Positions 42,116-51,292 of a DNA stretch of 64,000 nucleotides are shown here, piece by piece. The DNA is taken from positions 682,001 to 746,000 of the forward strand of contig NZ_JABBCH010000001.1 of assembly GCF_012952295.1 (NCBI RefSeq). The letters are read 5' to 3'. The stretch's first letter is position 1, and each line of letters opens with the position of its first letter. The DNA is from Crystallibacter degradans. GTDB lineage: Bacteria; Actinomycetota; Actinomycetes; Actinomycetales; Micrococcaceae. The notes below the pieces were generated by a model that saw only the letters and a program-made list of their open reading frames with translations, made no database searches and had not been told where the DNA came from. The position numbers and the translations under genes are program-made.

Positions 42116-43597
42116 ATGCGCTCCACTGAACAAGCTGTCTCCAACTGGCACACCCAGAAGGACTTCAGGCTCAGCCCTGCCTGGAAGCTGCTCTCCGCGG
42201 CACCGTGGACCATCGCCTTCTTCCGGGCCGAGTTCACCCCGAACCGGCCGCGGATTGGGCTCGAGGAATTCCACGCGGCACTGGCTGCCTTCCTGAAGGA
42301 ACTCCGGCACGAGAACCTGAATCTCAACGAGCAGTGGCAGGCAGCCAACTATGCCGATTCCTGGGTGCGCAACCAGTTCCTCGCCCGGCCGATGGTGGAC
42401 GGACAGTTTGTCTACGAGCCCACCGCGCAAACCCAGCGGGTGCTGAACTTCATCGAGGGTTTCACCCAGGAGCGGACCAATCTCAACAGCTCCCGGTTGA
42501 GCGCCCTGCTGAACAGCATTGAATCGCTCGCCCACGAGTCCGACCCGGATCCGGCGGCGAGAATTCGGCAGCTTGAGGCAGAAATCGCCGAGCGGCAGGC
42601 GCAGATCCAGGCGTTGGAGACCGGCCAGGAACCCGCGGTCCTCCCACACGAAACCTCCGTTGCCGCGGCCCGCAGCATCCTCGACCTGGCTTCCAGTCTG
42701 CCAGCGGACTTCAAGCGGATGCGCGACGGCGTGGAGGCCATGCTGCACAACATCCGGCAGGAAATCATGGAGTCCAGCGTGGCCAAGGGCGTGGCCGTGG
42801 GCCAGGTGCTCGAAGGCGACCGCCAGCTGCGCAGCACCGCCGAGGGCGAGACCTTCCGCGGCTTCACGGAGTTCCTGAACAACCCGCAGCAGCAGGCCCG
42901 CTTCCGCCAGGCTGTCCGGGAGGTGCTTGAGCGCGATTTCGTCTCCGATCTCAGCTCCGACGAGCGCAACACCCTGGCCAACATGGTGCGGGAGCTGCGG
43001 CGCCAGGCCTCCGAAGTCCATGCCATCTACGGCCGTCTCTCCGAGAGCCTGCACACCTATGTCCAGAGCGACGAGTTCCGCGAGTCGATGCTGCTGCGCA
43101 AGGCCATCCGCTCGGCCGAGCTGGCCGTGGCCCACTCGCCGGACCTGAAGACCCGCACGCCGGCGGTTCCCGTCAACCTGTACCTGCCGGAGTTCGAAAC
43201 GCTGGCGGGCATCGGGATCTTCAACCCCGAGGACCACGTCCCGCCTCCCCGGCTTGCCGAGCCGCCGGCGCTCAGCGACACGGACATCCATCGCACGCCC
43301 AATACGCCCAAGGCCGACGCCGGTGCCATCCGCCAGGCGATCAGCGCCGCCACCGCAGCGGCGACGGACGGCAGGGCAACGCTGGGCGCGGCGTTCGGGC
43401 TGCTGCCGCCCGAGCAGCGCCACATCAACTCAGTCCGCGGCCTGGTGCTCGCCGCCCGCAACACGGACCAGGACATCACCGGCGACCGGTTCGAGGTCCT
43501 CACCTACAAACAGATCGACGGCGTCGAGCGCACCGCCTACCTCCCGCTCGTCACGTTCACCAAAGATTCAACAGACTCAAAGGACGACAGCAAATGA
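42116..43597 (+). CDS. jetA: JetA/MksF (DUF3375), kleisin-like subunit of Wadjet/MksBEF
   Basis: The 493-residue protein matches DUF3375. Its N-terminal helical part is WKLLSAAPWTIAFFRAEF, followed by the conserved IGLEEFHAALAAFLKELR. A central coiled stretch (about 150-175, RQLEAEIAERQAQIQALE) and a C-terminal YLPLVTF end complete it. In Wadjet systems JetA is the kleisin that bridges the SMC-like JetC heads with JetB, forming a loop-extruding complex that recognises circular plasmid DNA. ATG 42116 has only weak AGAAAG upstream; a longer upstream frame looks non-coding. It overlaps jetB by four bases. Confidence 0.88.
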   Translation: MRSTEQAVSNWHTQKDFRLSPAWKLLSAAPWTIAFFRAEFTPNRPRIGLEEFHAALAAFLKELRHENLNLNEQWQAANYADSWVRNQFLARPMVDGQFVYEPTAQTQRVLNFIEGFTQERTNLNSSRLSALLNSIESLAHESDPDPAARIRQLEAEIAERQAQIQALETGQEPAVLPHETSVAAARSILDLASSLPADFKRMRDGVEAMLHNIRQEIMESSVAKGVAVGQVLEGDRQLRSTAEGETFRGFTEFLNNPQQQARFRQAVREVLERDFVSDLSSDERNTLANMVRELRRQASEVHAIYGRLSESLHTYVQSDEFRESMLLRKAIRSAELAVAHSPDLKTRTPAVPVNLYLPEFETLAGIGIFNPEDHVPPPRLAEPPALSDTDIHRTPNTPKADAGAIRQAISAATAAATDGRATLGAAFGLLPPEQRHINSVRGLVLAARNTDQDITGDRFEVLTYKQIDGVERTAYLPLVTFTKDSTDSKDDSK

Positions 43598-44370
43598 CCG
43601 AGACGGAAGCTGACATTGCGGCGAGCGGGTACCGCGCGGAGCGGCAACTGTTCGACGGCGACACCGGTACCTTCCCGCTGCAGCTGCGCCAGACGATCGT
43701 GCGGCTGCTGCGCGGACCGTACATCGATGGCGTTGCCGACCCCCGGCTGTGGACCACCGTGCTGGACAACCGGCAGGTCATCGCCGACTACCTGTGCGAG
43801 ATCTTCCTGGTGCTCAGCGTGGATCCGGACCGGAAGATCGCCATGCTCACCCCGGCCGAAGTGGACGCCCCGCACACCACCGCCATCCAGCCTCGCAAGC
43901 CGCTGCGGCGCGAGGAAACGCTGCTGGCCCTGCGGCTGCGGCTGCTGCTGGACCGGCACGCCGGCTCCGGCACCGACGCCACGATTTCGCGCGCCGCCGC
44001 CCGGGAGATCCTCGAAGAACACCGGCAGCTCGGCACCGTGGACGACAAGCGGCTGGAAGAGCTGACCGATGCCTCCATCTCCCGTCTGCTTGCGTTGAAG
44101 CTGCTGCTGCCTACCGAGCTGGCCGGCGTGTACCGGGTCAGCAACGCGCTGGCCATGGCGCTGCCGTTCGACAGCATCGACCAGATCCCGGCCTACATCG
44201 AAGCGTTGGCCCGCAGCGACGCCCAGGAACTGCTGGACCCCGACCTGCTCGACCAGGAACTGCCGGATCCCGAGCTCCTGGATCCTGAGCTGACCGCCCC
44301 GGAGGCCGAAGGCCACGCTTCCGGCAGCACCGTCCCTAACAACACCACCGCAAACGAGGAGGAACTGTGA
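43594..44370 (+). CDS. jetB: JetB/MksE (DUF4194)
   Basis: The 258-residue protein is the winged-helix (kite-type) partner of the kleisin. Segments are FPLQLRQTIVRLLRGPYID, LCEIFLVLSVDPDRKIAML and LRREETLLALRLRLLLDRH. The C-terminal 45 residues are acidic and low in complexity (LLDPDLLDQELPDPELLDPEL). It would dock on JetA and help bind DNA. It is coupled to jetA (ATGA, 43594-43597) and to jetC (GTGA, 44367-44370). Confidence 0.87.
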   Translation: MTETEADIAASGYRAERQLFDGDTGTFPLQLRQTIVRLLRGPYIDGVADPRLWTTVLDNRQVIADYLCEIFLVLSVDPDRKIAMLTPAEVDAPHTTAIQPRKPLRREETLLALRLRLLLDRHAGSGTDATISRAAAREILEEHRQLGTVDDKRLEELTDASISRLLALKLLLPTELAGVYRVSNALAMALPFDSIDQIPAYIEALARSDAQELLDPDLLDQELPDPELLDPELTAPEAEGHASGSTVPNNTTANEEEL

Positions 44371-47300
44371 GCATTGCCCAGACGCTCCCGTTCGGCGAGG
44401 AGATCAACCCCGGCCAGTACCGGTTGAGCAAAATCCAGGTGATCAACTGGGGCACGTTCCACGGCCGGCACACCATGTATGTGGACCGCGCCGGCACACT
44501 GCTCACCGGCCACCCCGGGGTGGGCAAGTCCACGCTCTTCGACGGCATCCAGCACATCTTCTATGCCGCGCCCCGGCTGAATGAGTCCGCCAACGAGGCC
44601 AGCAACCGCAAGGACCGCCGCACCACCTACAGCTACATGCGCGGGCGGAAGGCCAAAACCGCTGCGGGCACTACCTACCAGCGGCCCAGCGCCACCTGGT
44701 CCGCCGTCGCACTGGTCTTCGACGACGGCCTCGGCCGCCAGGTCACCATCTCCGCCCTCTTTGATCTGCCGGCCAACGGGCTTGAAGGCCAGGTGGGCAA
44801 GCACTACGTCATCCACAACAAGCCGCTGGACACCGAGGCGCTGGAAAACCACGGCGGACGGCGCTTCTCCCCTACCTCCCTTCATGCCGCGCTGCCCGGT
44901 TGCGAGGCGTTCGACGTGCACAAGGCCTTCGCCGAGCGCTTCCGCCGCCGGCTGGGAATCGATAATGACAAGGCCTTCAGTCTGCTGCGGACCCTGCAGA
45001 ACGGCAAGGGTCTGGACAAGGGTGTGAATAAGTTCTTCCGCTACGAGGTGCTGGACATCCCGTCCACGCTCAAGGCGGCCGCGGGAGCCATCGAGGACTT
45101 CAGCCACCTGCGCGGGATCTACCGCCAGCTGGAAGAGGCCACCGGCCAGCGCGATGCTCTGGCGAAGGTACCGGCGCAGCACCTGCGCTACCGGGAACTG
45201 CGCGAACAGCTGGAGCGGAACCGGGAACTGGCCGAGGTGCAGCTGCCCCGGGTCCGCCAGCAGCTGGCAGCCGGGCTCCTCGAAACCGAAACGGCCAGAC
45301 TCACCGCCCAGCGCGAGGCCAAGACCCTGAGGATCCGGGAGGAAGCCGCGGCGAAGGAGAACCTGGAGGCGCAGGTCCAGCGGCTGGATGAACAGCATGC
45401 CAGCCACGGCGGCCGCGCGATTGAAGCGCTGGAGCGTGACATCCGCGCCGCCTCGGTGGAACTGGCGCAGCGCGAGCGCGTCCTCACCCAGGTGCAGCAA
45501 GACATTGACGACGCCGGGCTGCAGGTTGAGTGGTCGACCGACGGATTGGCGTCTGCCCGCAAGCAGGCTGCGGCCGCCGTCGAAGAGCTCACCGCCGAGG
45601 CCGCAGCCGCCAAGACCCTCGAATATGAGGCCGTTGCCGCAAGCATCAACGCCAAGGACCGGGAGAAGAAGCTCCGCGCCGAGATCGCGTCCTACGCCCG
45701 GCGGGGCAACAACATCGACGGCGCCAGCGCAGCCGCCCGGCGGCAGATCAGCGCCGAAACCGGCATCGCACCTGAGGACATGCCGTTCGCCGGCGAGCTG
45801 GTGGACATCGCCCCGGAGCACCTGCCGTGGCGGCCTGCCGCCGAGAAGGCCCTGCGGTCGCTGGCCACCACGCTTCTGATCCGCGGTGACGATATCCGAA
45901 CGGTGACGAAGGCAATCGATGCGCTGGACAGCCATGGCAAGCTGCGCTGGATCAATATCGCCACTCCCCCGCGCCCGGGAACCGCCGGAGACCGTGATTT
46001 GGTCGGCAAACTCGAATTCAAGAACTCGGAGGCCGGCGACTGGTTGAAGCAGAAAATCACCAGTGATTACGCCTTCACCTGCGTGGACTCCGACGCCGAG
46101 CTGCATCACGAGGACAAGGCGATCAGCCTCGCAGGCACCCTCAAGCTGAACAAGAACACCTTCGAACGGGACACCCGGAAGGTTAATCCGGGCGACTACC
46201 TGCTCGGCTTCAACAACACGGACAAGATCGCCCTGCTCGAAGCGCAGGCGGAGCGCATTCTGCGGGAGCATGCGGACGCCACCGAACTGGCCGACCAGCG
46301 GAGCAAGGCCAAGGACGTGCTCGCCGGGCGGCTGGACGCGCTCCATCGTGTCGCCTCCGATACCCGTCCATGGTCCGACGTCGACAGCAGCGCCCAGCGC
46401 GAAGTGCTGGAAGGCCTGCAGGACCGGCTGCGCGAAGCGGTGGACAGCAGCGCCACCCTCGCGGAAATCCACGCCGAGCTCAAGGCTGCCAAGTCCGAGC
46501 TGGAGGCCAGTGTTGGCCGGCTCGCAGTGCTGCGCCACGACCTCCAGGAGCTGGACAAGCAGTTCCGCAATGCCGAGTCCGCTTGGCACAACACCGTCCG
46601 CCGGGCCGAAGAAAACCCGCCGGCGGAGTGGGCTGCCGAGGCCATCGGCCGCTACCTGGAACCGCTGGGCGAACCGACGGGGCTGGAGGAACTGGAAACC
46701 GCCTTCCACCGGCTGGCCCTGGAGCTCAAGGACGCCGCTGCCACCCTCAGCGATGAGCTCCACAAAACGGAGACGGCGCTGACGGATACCTTCAAATTCT
46801 TTGCCCGCGACTGGGGCGAGCATCTGAGCGCTTCCTTTGGCACCGGCGTCGAAAGCGCCGCGCAGTATGAGCAGCTGTACCACGACATCATTTCCGAAGG
46901 CCTGCCGCAGCGCGAAGAGGAGTTCCGGGAGTATTTCAACAACCGCTCCTACGAGCGCTTTTCGGACCTGCTGCAGATGCTGGAGGAGGAACGCCGTGCC
47001 ATCGAGGAGCGCATCCTGCCGCTGAACCAGATTCTGGACGACGTCCCCTTCGACAACGGCAGCCACCTCAAGCTCGAGGTCCGGACCAGCGTTCCGGAGG
47101 AAGCCCGCACCTTCCGCACAGATCTGAAAAACGCGCTGGGCAATGCCTACGTCAAGCAGACTCCGGAGCAGATGGCCGCCAGCTATAAGGCGTTGGAACG
47201 CTTGGTGGACGCGCTGAACGATCCGGCGAAACAGCACTGGCGGGACACCGTCCTGGATGTGCGCCAGCATGTCACCATCAGCTGCAACGAGCACCACCCC

Positions 47301-47672
47301 AACGGGGAGATCGAAACCGGGCTGGAACCCGGCACGCTCTCCGGCGGCGAAGGCCAGCGCTTCACCTCGTTCATCATGGGCGCCGCGCTGGCGTACCAGC
47401 TCGGCATTGCCAGCCAGGGTTACAGCACCTACGGCACGGTGATGATCGATGAGGCCTTCATCCAAGCGAACTCCGAATACGCCGGCGCCGGCATCAACGC
47501 GCTGCAGGAATTCGGCTTCCAGCTGCTGCTGGCCGCACCGGAGGACAAGGTGGATCTGTCCCGGCATCTGGGCTCCATCACCGACATCATCAAGCATCCG
47601 GACGCTAACGTTTCCGGTTTTGTGGAAACGGGGGCATCGCCGGCAACGGCCACGGCGATCGTGCTGCGCTGA
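44367..47672 (+). CDS. jetC: JetC/MksB, SMC-like ATPase
   Basis: The 1101-residue ATPase has Walker A GHPGVGKST at 48-56 and long coiled-coil arms (about 250-430 and 640-780). A hinge-like globular part lies between (about 450-590), and C-terminal head motifs follow: LSGGEGQR near 991-998 and Walker B YGTVMIDEAF near 1025. The GTG start overlaps jetB. As the motor of JetABC it should extrude DNA loops. All ATPase motifs are intact. The expected fourth gene, jetD (DUF3322/DUF2220 nuclease), does not follow; the next gene, 14 bases on, is an unrelated hydrolase. Confidence 0.92.
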   Translation: MSIAQTLPFGEEINPGQYRLSKIQVINWGTFHGRHTMYVDRAGTLLTGHPGVGKSTLFDGIQHIFYAAPRLNESANEASNRKDRRTTYSYMRGRKAKTAAGTTYQRPSATWSAVALVFDDGLGRQVTISALFDLPANGLEGQVGKHYVIHNKPLDTEALENHGGRRFSPTSLHAALPGCEAFDVHKAFAERFRRRLGIDNDKAFSLLRTLQNGKGLDKGVNKFFRYEVLDIPSTLKAAAGAIEDFSHLRGIYRQLEEATGQRDALAKVPAQHLRYRELREQLERNRELAEVQLPRVRQQLAAGLLETETARLTAQREAKTLRIREEAAAKENLEAQVQRLDEQHASHGGRAIEALERDIRAASVELAQRERVLTQVQQDIDDAGLQVEWSTDGLASARKQAAAAVEELTAEAAAAKTLEYEAVAASINAKDREKKLRAEIASYARRGNNIDGASAAARRQISAETGIAPEDMPFAGELVDIAPEHLPWRPAAEKALRSLATTLLIRGDDIRTVTKAIDALDSHGKLRWINIATPPRPGTAGDRDLVGKLEFKNSEAGDWLKQKITSDYAFTCVDSDAELHHEDKAISLAGTLKLNKNTFERDTRKVNPGDYLLGFNNTDKIALLEAQAERILREHADATELADQRSKAKDVLAGRLDALHRVASDTRPWSDVDSSAQREVLEGLQDRLREAVDSSATLAEIHAELKAAKSELEASVGRLAVLRHDLQELDKQFRNAESAWHNTVRRAEENPPAEWAAEAIGRYLEPLGEPTGLEELETAFHRLALELKDAAATLSDELHKTETALTDTFKFFARDWGEHLSASFGTGVESAAQYEQLYHDIISEGLPQREEEFREYFNNRSYERFSDLLQMLEEERRAIEERILPLNQILDDVPFDNGSHLKLEVRTSVPEEARTFRTDLKNALGNAYVKQTPEQMAASYKALERLVDALNDPAKQHWRDTVLDVRQHVTISCNEHHPNGEIETGLEPGTLSGGEGQRFTSFIMGAALAYQLGIASQGYSTYGTVMIDEAFIQANSEYAGAGINALQEFGFQLLLAAPEDKVDLSRHLGSITDIIKHPDANVSGFVETGASPATATAIVLR

Positions 47673-47686
47673 CCTAGACTGGTCGG

Positions 47687-48751
47687 ATGCCAGAAGAACC
47701 AGTCATCACCGTCACCGGCCGCGAGCAGTACCGGGCGTGGCACGCCAAGGAATTCCCGCCGGTGGAACAGCTGCGTTCCAACGTCTGGTCCATTCCGGTG
47801 CCATTCCCGGGCAATCCGCTGCGGTACACGATCAGCTACCTGCTGCTCGGCACCGGAGCGTCCGTGTTGATTGATCCGGGTTGGGACAGCGACGACGGCT
47901 GGCAGCATCTGGTGGACGGGCTGGAGCAAGCCGGCATAACCCCCGGGGACCTGACCGGTATTGTGGTCACCCACTATCATCCGGACCACCATGGCATGAC
48001 CGGCCGGCTGAAGGACGCATCGGGCGCCTGGCTGGCGATGGACGGGGATGAATGGATTCCGGATCCGTCCCGCGAGGTGGACGAAGTACGGAAGGCGGAC
48101 ATGTTCCGGCTCGGCCACTGGGGTGTGCCGCAGGACCGGCTGGAAGAGCTGACTTTTTCCCGCCGCGCCAACCGCCCCCGACTGCTGTCGCCTGATCTCC
48201 CGCTGGCCTCCGGCGAAATGCTTCCCGTCGCCGGGCTGAACGTCCGCGCCGTCTCCACTCCGGGGCATACTCCGGGCCACCTCTGCCTGGTCGATGAAGA
48301 CAACGGGCTGGTTTTCAGCGGCGACCACGTCCTGCCGCGGATTTCCCCGCACATCTCCCTCGAACACGAGGGCCTGCCAAACCCCCTGGCCGATTACTTC
48401 GACTCCCTCGCCGCCATCGATCTGGGCGGCGACGTCGAGGTCTGCCCGGCGCACGAGTACCGCTTTACCGGTTTGTCCCGCCGGGTGGCCCAACTGGCAC
48501 GCCACAACCAGGCCCGCTCGGATGAAGTACTGCTGGTCCTGCGTGAGCAGGCTCCCGGCTCGGTCTGGGAGGTTGCGCGCGAGCTGACCTGGTCCCGCGG
48601 CTGGGCATCCCTGAACGGGTTCTCGTTGCGGCTCGCGCTGGCGGAAACCGCCAGCCACCTGGTGTATCTGGAGTCGCTCGGGCACGAGGTGGATGTCGCG
48701 GTTGATTTCCCCAAACCGGTCACGGCCATCGCTGCCGATAGCGTCCGCTGA
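47687..48751 (+). CDS. MBL-fold metallo-hydrolase
   Basis: The 354-residue protein carries the metallo-beta-lactamase zinc motif His96-Tyr-His98-Pro-Asp100-His101 in VVTHYHPDHHG. It then has GHTPGHLCLVDEDNGLVFSGDHVL and a later His in CPAHEYRFTG. The long C-terminal helical part (about 240-340) resembles LACTB2/glyoxalase-II-like hydrolases; thioesterase or lactonase activity is likely. It follows jetC by 14 bases and may be cotranscribed, but nothing links it in function. Converges on the HspR-like gene. Confidence 0.85.
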   Translation: MPEEPVITVTGREQYRAWHAKEFPPVEQLRSNVWSIPVPFPGNPLRYTISYLLLGTGASVLIDPGWDSDDGWQHLVDGLEQAGITPGDLTGIVVTHYHPDHHGMTGRLKDASGAWLAMDGDEWIPDPSREVDEVRKADMFRLGHWGVPQDRLEELTFSRRANRPRLLSPDLPLASGEMLPVAGLNVRAVSTPGHTPGHLCLVDEDNGLVFSGDHVLPRISPHISLEHEGLPNPLADYFDSLAAIDLGGDVEVCPAHEYRFTGLSRRVAQLARHNQARSDEVLLVLREQAPGSVWEVARELTWSRGWASLNGFSLRLALAETASHLVYLESLGHEVDVAVDFPKPVTAIAADSVR

Positions 48752-48796
48752 CAGCCAGACGGCATAGCAGGCGCCGGGACGCGCCTCGTGGACCGC

Positions 48797-49132
48797 TTAG
48801 CCCTGCTTCGCAGACCGCTTCTGCCGCCGGTCCCGCTCCTTGGCCGCGTCCAGTTCCCGTTGCAGCGCGGCGTTGACCTCCTCCAGCCGCAGCACTTTGT
48901 CGACGCCGGCCAGGTTCAGTCCGTCGTCCACTAGTTCGCCGATCCGGCGCAGCCGCTCGACATCGTTTTCGCTGTAGCGGCGCGTGCCGCCCTCGGTTCT
49001 CCCGGGTTCCACCAGGCCCTTGCGCTCGTATAGCCGCAGTGTCTGCTGACCCACGCCCACCAGGTCCGCGGCCACCGAGATGCCATAGACGCCTTGCTCT
49101 GCCCGCAGCCGCCGCTCGTCGTCGTTGCCCAA
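48797..49132 (-). CDS. HspR-like MerR-family regulator
   Basis: The 111-residue protein has a MerR winged helix (YGISVAADLVGVGQQTLRLYERKGLVEPGRTEGGTRRYSENDVERLRRI). The GLNLAGVDKVLRLE segment typical of HspR follows, then a basic coiled tail. HspR represses chaperone genes. I choose the TTG at 49132 because GGAGGAAG lies six bases upstream. The TTG at 49156 would put the start in the divergent promoter. It is transcribed away from hsp20, its likely target, although no CTTGAGT-type HAIR box is visible between them. Confidence 0.8.
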   Translation of the reverse strand: MGNDDERRLRAEQGVYGISVAADLVGVGQQTLRLYERKGLVEPGRTEGGTRRYSENDVERLRRIGELVDDGLNLAGVDKVLRLEEVNAALQRELDAAKERDRRQKRSAKQG

Positions 49133-49150
49133 TTTCTTCCTCCGCACTTC

Positions 49151-49179
49151 TTGCAAATATTGTAGCGCAGCGTCATAAT
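49151..49179 (+). promoter_or_regulatory. Candidate promoter of hsp20
   Basis: TTGCAA (49151-49156) and CATAAT (49174-49179) are separated by 17 bases, 64 bases before the hsp20 ATG, in the only AT-rich part of the gap. The region is also where an HspR-type regulator would bind. Confidence 0.5.
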
Positions 49180-49242
49180 ATCTGTGTCAGCAGAGATAGA
49201 TAATCTGCCCGACTAACAAGAGAAGAACTGAAGGAGGCAACC

Positions 49243-49665
49243 ATGTTGATGCGAACTGATCCGTTCCGGGAGCTCGACCGGCTGACCCAGCAGGTCTTCG
49301 GATCCCAGACCCGTCCCGCCGCCATGCCCATGGACGCTTGGCGCGAAGGCGACGAGTTCGTGGTAGAACTCGACCTGCCCGGCGTGGATCCCGCAACGAT
49401 TGATCTGGATGTCGAGCGCAACGTCCTTACCGTAGCCGCCGAGCGCAAGTCCCGGCTGGATGACGAGAAAGAAGTAGTGGCCGCGGAACGGCCCACCGGC
49501 ACCTTCAGCCGGCAGCTCGTCCTTGGCGACACCCTGGACACGGACAAGGTCACAGCAAATTACGACGCCGGGGTGCTGGCTCTGCGGATCCCGATCCGTG
49601 AGCAGGCCAAGCCTCGCAAGATCGAAATCAACAGCAGCGACACCCAGCAGCAGATCAACGCCTAA
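49243..49665 (+). CDS. hsp20: Small heat-shock protein, Hsp20 family
   Basis: The 140-residue chaperone has an alpha-crystallin domain (about 30-125). It opens [30 protein letters not shown] and ends with GVLALRIPI, the A-x-x-x-n-GvL motif, plus an I-x-I-like tail. It holds unfolded proteins during stress. ATG 49243 follows AAGGAGG. It is divergent from an HspR-like gene and followed by a J-domain gene, a small stress cluster. Confidence 0.92.
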   Translation: MLMRTDPFRELDRLTQQVFGSQTRPAAMPMDAWREGDEFVVELDLPGVDPATIDLDVERNVLTVAAERKSRLDDEKEVVAAERPTGTFSRQLVLGDTLDTDKVTANYDAGVLALRIPIREQAKPRKIEINSSDTQQQINA

Positions 49666-49822
49666 CCCGAAGGAGAACGGAAGGACGCACAAGGAGGCTG
49701 ATATTCGGCGGGATTTCGCGGTTGCCCTGTCTGGCTGCAGGGCAACCGCCCCTGCCATGATCACTTTCGGTGCATCCGTAGCCGTGCCCTGTGCGGACGG
49801 AAGACTGCAGAGGAGAACCGAG

Positions 49823-50251
49823 ATGGAAGAGCAGGATCTCTACGCGGTCCTTGAGGTGGATCGCGACGCGGACCAGGAACAGATCCGCCGCGCCTATCGT
49901 CTGCTGCTGCGCCGGCATCACCCCGACCTCCAGCTCTCGGCAGATCCGGAAACCGCCCGGGCTGCGGCACGCACGATGGCCCGCATCCTGGATGCCTACA
50001 CCGTGCTGGGCGATCCCCGGCGCCGGGCCGCCTATGACAACCGCGGACAGCATCGCGCGGCGTCGGTTCCGGATGCCCGGCCGAGGTCCCGCGCACGCCA
50101 TGTGGCCCTGGATGTGCAGGATTCGGAGCCGGTAATACTGGGCTGGACGGCGCTGCCCGAAGATACGGTCTGGCTGTTTCCTCCGGTCTCGCCCCTGCGC
50201 CCGCCGCGGGACGTGTTTGATCTGCTGGTCCGGCGATGGTTCCTGGGCTAG
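49823..50251 (+). CDS. J-domain protein
   Basis: The 142-residue protein begins with a J domain (4-72: DLYAVLEVDRDADQEQIRRAY, His-Pro-Asp in RRHHPDL, then AYTVLGDPRRRAAYDNRG). That domain should stimulate an Hsp70 ATPase. The remaining 70 residues are Pro/Arg-rich, lack DnaJ zinc fingers and are not recognised. ATG 49823 is preceded by GAGGAGA. It probably belongs with hsp20 upstream. The 157 bases between them hold no other gene. Confidence 0.85.
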   Translation: MEEQDLYAVLEVDRDADQEQIRRAYRLLLRRHHPDLQLSADPETARAAARTMARILDAYTVLGDPRRRAAYDNRGQHRAASVPDARPRSRARHVALDVQDSEPVILGWTALPEDTVWLFPPVSPLRPPRDVFDLLVRRWFLG

Positions 50252-50284
50252 CCTGACCCGAATATCACGAGAAAGGACCGCAAA

Positions 50285-50683
50285 GTGTCAAACTGGCGGC
50301 GCTACGATTCAACCCTATTTCCCATCTTCCACGAGCGCTTCGAGGAACGCTGGGGCGAGGGCACAGCCCCGTTCCTGAATCCCAGTGTGTTCGACGAGGA
50401 CCAGCCACGTCCCCGCGCCCAGTGGATCAATGTGGACACCGGCGCAAGCGTCGCCGTCGTCCCTATATGGGAGGATGACCGGAAGCACCGGTCCTTCGCC
50501 GTTTTCTATCTGCCACCCGCTGGCGGCATCTGGGTTCTGCGGCCCGGTTTCACGCAGTACATCGAAGCGGAAACCCAGGACGACGCCGCACAGCTTGCCC
50601 TTCGCAATGATTCCTTCAAGAAGGCCGTGGCCCATGCCGAGGAGTTCATCTTCGGGCCCGAAGGGAAGCAGCCGCCGTCGTAA
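50285..50683 (+). CDS. Conserved hypothetical protein
   Basis: The 132-residue soluble protein is rich in aromatics (YDSTLFPIFHERFEERWG, VAVVPIWEDDRKHRSFAVFYLP, IWVLRPGF). It shows no membrane segment or known motif. GTG 50285 follows GAAAGGA. It stands between the J-domain gene and a small acetyltransferase gene. Function unknown. Confidence 0.65.
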   Translation: MSNWRRYDSTLFPIFHERFEERWGEGTAPFLNPSVFDEDQPRPRAQWINVDTGASVAVVPIWEDDRKHRSFAVFYLPPAGGIWVLRPGFTQYIEAETQDDAAQLALRNDSFKKAVAHAEEFIFGPEGKQPPS

Positions 50684-50781
50684 ATAATTTCCTCCGAAAC
50701 TGAACCTTCAACGGGGTCTCTGCGTCTCATGCAGTAACTGGCGCGCGCCTTGCGCACCATCGGAAGCAAGAGGAGACTCTG

Positions 50782-51129
50782 ATGCCTGCCGTTCGCGATG
50801 ACCCCACGCATTCCCAGTTCATCATTTTCTCGGACGGAACCGTCGCCGGGACCCTGACCTACCGCATCAAGGGTGCAGAAATCTGGTTCCTCAAAACCAC
50901 CATCGACCGCGGCTTCAGAAACAAGCAGCTGGACACTTTCCTGATTATCAGCGCCCTGGACTTCGTCCACCGCCGCCAACTGATGGTGCGGCCCATGGAC
51001 CCGCTGGTGAAGAAGACCATGTATGAGCATCCCGAGTACTTGCACCTGCTGCCGCACCGCCCGCATCCACCGGTCCGGCGTGGCCGTCATCCCGTCGTGA
51101 ACCAGACGGCCCGCCATCCGGTTGCTTAG
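50782..51129 (+). CDS. Small GNAT-like acetyltransferase (YjdJ/COG2388 type)
   Basis: The 115-residue protein has the short GNAT pattern: a strand FIIFSDGTVAGTLTYRIKGAEIWFLKTTI, an RGFRNKQLDTFLIISALDFV helix, and a late MYEHPEYLHLL, like the VxxYIxxHPEYxDL end of COG2388 proteins. The acetyl-CoA loop is degenerate (Gly-Phe-Arg-Asn-Lys), so activity is uncertain. The Arg/His-rich C-terminal 25 residues are extra. ATG 50782 follows AGAGGAG. Confidence 0.65.
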   Translation: MPAVRDDPTHSQFIIFSDGTVAGTLTYRIKGAEIWFLKTTIDRGFRNKQLDTFLIISALDFVHRRQLMVRPMDPLVKKTMYEHPEYLHLLPHRPHPPVRRGRHPVVNQTARHPVA

Positions 51130-51292
51130 TCGGGAGGCGTCCCCAGCTGGTGAGCTAGTACGTCCGTTTTACCGCCGAGCGAGGTAAAACGCGCGTCCGC
51201 TACTGCCTCAGTCAGCCACGCATTCCGGCGAGGTGGGCAATGCGGTGCAAAATGAACGCTATCTGGTCGGGGGCGGGTCCTACGCTGAAAGC

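Noticed and set aside
44193-47597. 1134-codon open frame on the minus strand
   Set aside because: It is the antisense shadow of jetC, whose forward product has complete SMC-type motifs and gene overlaps. The minus-strand product has no recognisable domains.
47687-48751. MBL hydrolase as the missing JetD nuclease
   Set aside because: Its HxHxDH zinc motif and glyoxalase-II/LACTB2-like layout have no relation to the Toprim-type DUF2220 domain of JetD, so it is only a neighbour.
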